The position numbers and the translations under genes are program-made. The notes under the pieces were generated by a model. That model was not told the origin of the DNA, did not search any database, and worked only from the letters and a program-made list of their open reading frames with translations. Below, one piece after another: positions 5,314-6,300 of a DNA stretch of 6,300 nucleotides. The stretch is from positions 1 through 6,300 of the forward strand of contig JBEKUI010000263.1 of NCBI GenBank assembly GCA_049515175.1. The letters run 5' to 3'. The first letter of the stretch is position 1. Every line of letters begins with the position of its first letter. This stretch comes from JACQNR01 sp049515175 (lineage in GTDB: Bacteria; Acidobacteriota; Terriglobia; UBA7540).

Positions 5314-5910
5314 GTGCTGGCATCTGAAATCCCCTTCTGTAAGTCACTGAACCTCCCGATTAGGTCCACTCCGCCCCCCGAACTCCGCGACTGCCTCCGC
5401 TGGGCATCCGAGGGGCGTCATACCAGATTTTGGCCGGGATTCCTAGCTATACCACTGCCGTTCACGCCGCCGCAGGTTTCCCGGAGGCAGATTGGCTGGC
5501 GCGGTATATTCTCCTTGATGGACTCCCCACGCAACGACACGGAATTGTATTGCTGGCTTCACTGGGCAGAAGAGGGGGGCAAGGTCCCGATGTTTGTCCG
5601 CACGGTGGCAACAGCGGCTCGCATGGCGTGCTCACCCGATTACGTCCTGCTTCGACCCGTATTGCTCGAACTGAAGCGCCAGCATCCCGAGCCGGAGCCC
5701 GGCCCGGCGGCGCTCGACGACCCCGAGCTCCGCGACTGGCTTCGCTGGGCCTCCAAGGGCGGCAACGTGCCGTCCTTCGTTGGCAGAGTTGTGGAAGCAG
5801 CCATCTACGCTTGCGCAGGCGACTACGCCCTGCTGCGGCCGGTGCTGCTTGAGCTGAAGCGGCGGTACCCTGAGGGCTTAAAGGCGAGGCTGCGGGAGCT
5901 ACGAAACTGA
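5314..5910 (+). CDS. Repeat protein of unknown function (198 aa)
   Basis: I do not recognise the family. From GTG 5314 the protein is built of helical-looking repeats, each opening with [DP]-x-E-L-x-x-[WC]-L-x-W-A-x-[EK]-G. Units 2 and 3 are complete: ELYCWLHWAEEGGKVPMF and ELRDWLRWASKGGNVPSF, then a V-x-x-A-A segment, D-Y-x-LLRPVLLELKR and a Pro-rich linker. Unit 1 (from PPELRDCLRWASEG) begins the same way but then loses the pattern in this frame. Over LLRPVLLELKR and its preceding Leu, units 2 and 3 differ at many third positions yet not in protein, strong evidence that this frame is or was translated. No signal peptide or membrane helix is seen, so it is probably cytoplasmic. Its neighbours give no clue. 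Confidence 0.65.
   Translation: MLASEIPFCKSLNLPIRSTPPPELRDCLRWASEGRHTRFWPGFLAIPLPFTPPQVSRRQIGWRGIFSLMDSPRNDTELYCWLHWAEEGGKVPMFVRTVATAARMACSPDYVLLRPVLLELKRQHPEPEPGPAALDDPELRDWLRWASKGGNVPSFVGRVVEAAIYACAGDYALLRPVLLELKRRYPEGLKARLRELRN
5380..5874 (+). repeat. Three internal protein-coding repeats
   Basis: The units begin at Glu codons 5380, 5542 and 5725. The spacings are 162 and 183 bp, both multiples of three. Units 2 and 3 align along their whole length in one frame. Unit 1 aligns at its start in that frame; its second half (IPSY...ADWLARYILLDGL, about 5436-5525) aligns only in the frame one base earlier. Confidence 0.6.
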
Positions 5911-6233
5911 ATGAGCCGTTGAGGAACGACTGATGCCCTGCCCGAGAGACTCGTCACGCACCGATGCCACGGGCTGAGCACACGCCGGGAGGTATGCTTG
6001 CTCAGGCCAGCCCGTGTAGGAAACGGTACCAGGGTTTCTGGCGGGAACGGGTTTGCCAAACCACACGCCTGTGGGACCCCCAATCCCGGCACCTGGGAAA
6101 ATTCCGGCAGCCAGTAGGAAGACCTTGCCTTCTCGCGGCGGCAGCGCGGATCCCAGCCTTGAGGGCTGCGCCGGCTCCAGTCACGCGGCGAGATACCCTC
6201 CAGTGGGAGAAGCCAAAAACTAAAGGGTTTTGC
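5911..6233. other. Gene-free intergenic stretch
   Basis: These 323 bp hold no convincing gene. Minus-strand open frames (ending near 5823 and 6002) are rich in Arg, Pro and Trp without domain character and overlap each other. The stretch contains the 9-bp inverted repeat at 5968-6016 and a second possible stem, GGCGGCAGC (6137-6145) with GCTGCGCC (6165-6172), which has one bulged base. No clear terminator with a T-run and no tRNA or other known RNA shape was recognised. Confidence 0.5.
5968..6016. other. 9-bp inverted repeat, possible hairpin
   Basis: CACGGGCTG (5968-5976) is the exact reverse complement of CAGCCCGTG (6008-6016), with 31 nt between. Directly inside, AGCA (5977-5980) can pair with TGCT (5999-6002), extending the stem after a 5-nt bulge. 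It lies 58 bp after the repeat-protein stop. There is no following T-run, so a standard intrinsic terminator is not supported; a structured RNA or a dispersed palindrome is possible. Confidence 0.5.
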
Positions 6234-6300
6234 TTACCTTTCCACCAGGAATTTGTACATCGTGCGCGATGTGTAACTCTTCCCGGGCCGCAGGATCGTC
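6234..6300 (-). CDS. Probable aldose 1-epimerase (galactose mutarotase), C-terminal end
   Basis: Only the last 21 complete codons are in the window, read from the right edge to a TAA at 6234-6236. They give TILRPGKSY followed by TSRTMYKFLVER. The pattern 'T-x-L-x-PG-x-x-Y-x-x-x-T-x-Y-x-F' is the usual C-terminal strand of GalM-type mutarotases, which interconvert alpha and beta anomers of hexoses. The catalytic His and Glu residues lie outside the window, so the call rests on this tail alone. No clear terminator follows the stop. Confidence 0.6.
   Translation of the reverse strand, partial: TILRPGKSYTSRTMYKFLVER

Noticed and set aside
6217..6232. AAAAC/GTTTT hairpin after the epimerase stop as terminator
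   Set aside because: AT-only stem of five pairs with no GC core or clear T-run; too weak.
1..6300. CRISPR array, tRNA, rRNA, insertion sequence or phage genes
   Set aside because: No spaced direct repeats of CRISPR size, no cloverleaf or rRNA motif, and no transposase or phage domain was found on either strand.

Overview
The window looks like chromosome from a GC-rich, diderm soil-type bacterium, most likely an acidobacterium (Terriglobia-like). This is inferred from gene content and style: LiaF/DUF4097 envelope proteins, a class II-type EPSP synthase, and the C-terminus of an outer-membrane beta-barrel ending in Phe. No marker gene fixes the taxonomy.

Positions 1-3440 (+ strand) hold a tightly packed run of small membrane-protein genes. 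In order they are: the tail of a LiaI/LiaF-type transmembrane protein (2-166); a 66-aa glycine-zipper membrane protein (199-399); four tandem paralogues of 62-74 aa, each one transmembrane helix plus a charged coiled coil, resembling PspB in architecture (469-690, 717-941, 994-1215, 1242-1430); a second LiaI-type protein (1563-1772); and a 519-aa protein with a LiaF-like membrane anchor, a DUF4097 beta-solenoid and a Pro/Ala-rich basic tail (1881-3440). Most carry good Shine-Dalgarno sequences. The run reads as an envelope-stress (Lia/Psp-like) operon whose promoter and regulators lie to the left of the window. Two gaps inside it carry non-coding repeats: a REP-like folded palindrome (1440-1501) and a 7-bp tandem repeat (1782-1809).

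Positions 3483-4784 (- strand) encode a complete EPSP synthase (aroA), convergent with the operon. Beyond it, 4906-5099 (- strand) is a decayed fragment: the last residues of an outer-membrane beta-barrel protein, split by a frameshift and cut off from the rest of its gene. An AT-richer stretch follows, then a + strand gene (5314-5910) of unknown function built from about 50-residue repeats. Its last two repeats differ in DNA but hardly in protein, while its first appears frame-scrambled.

Positions 5911-6233 have no convincing gene but contain a 9-bp inverted repeat. The right edge (6234-6300, - strand) is the C-terminus of a probable aldose 1-epimerase.

The best candidate for something undescribed is the four-fold array of PspB-like mini-proteins embedded between LiaI/LiaF/DUF4097 proteins. 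The repeat protein at 5314-5910 is second.
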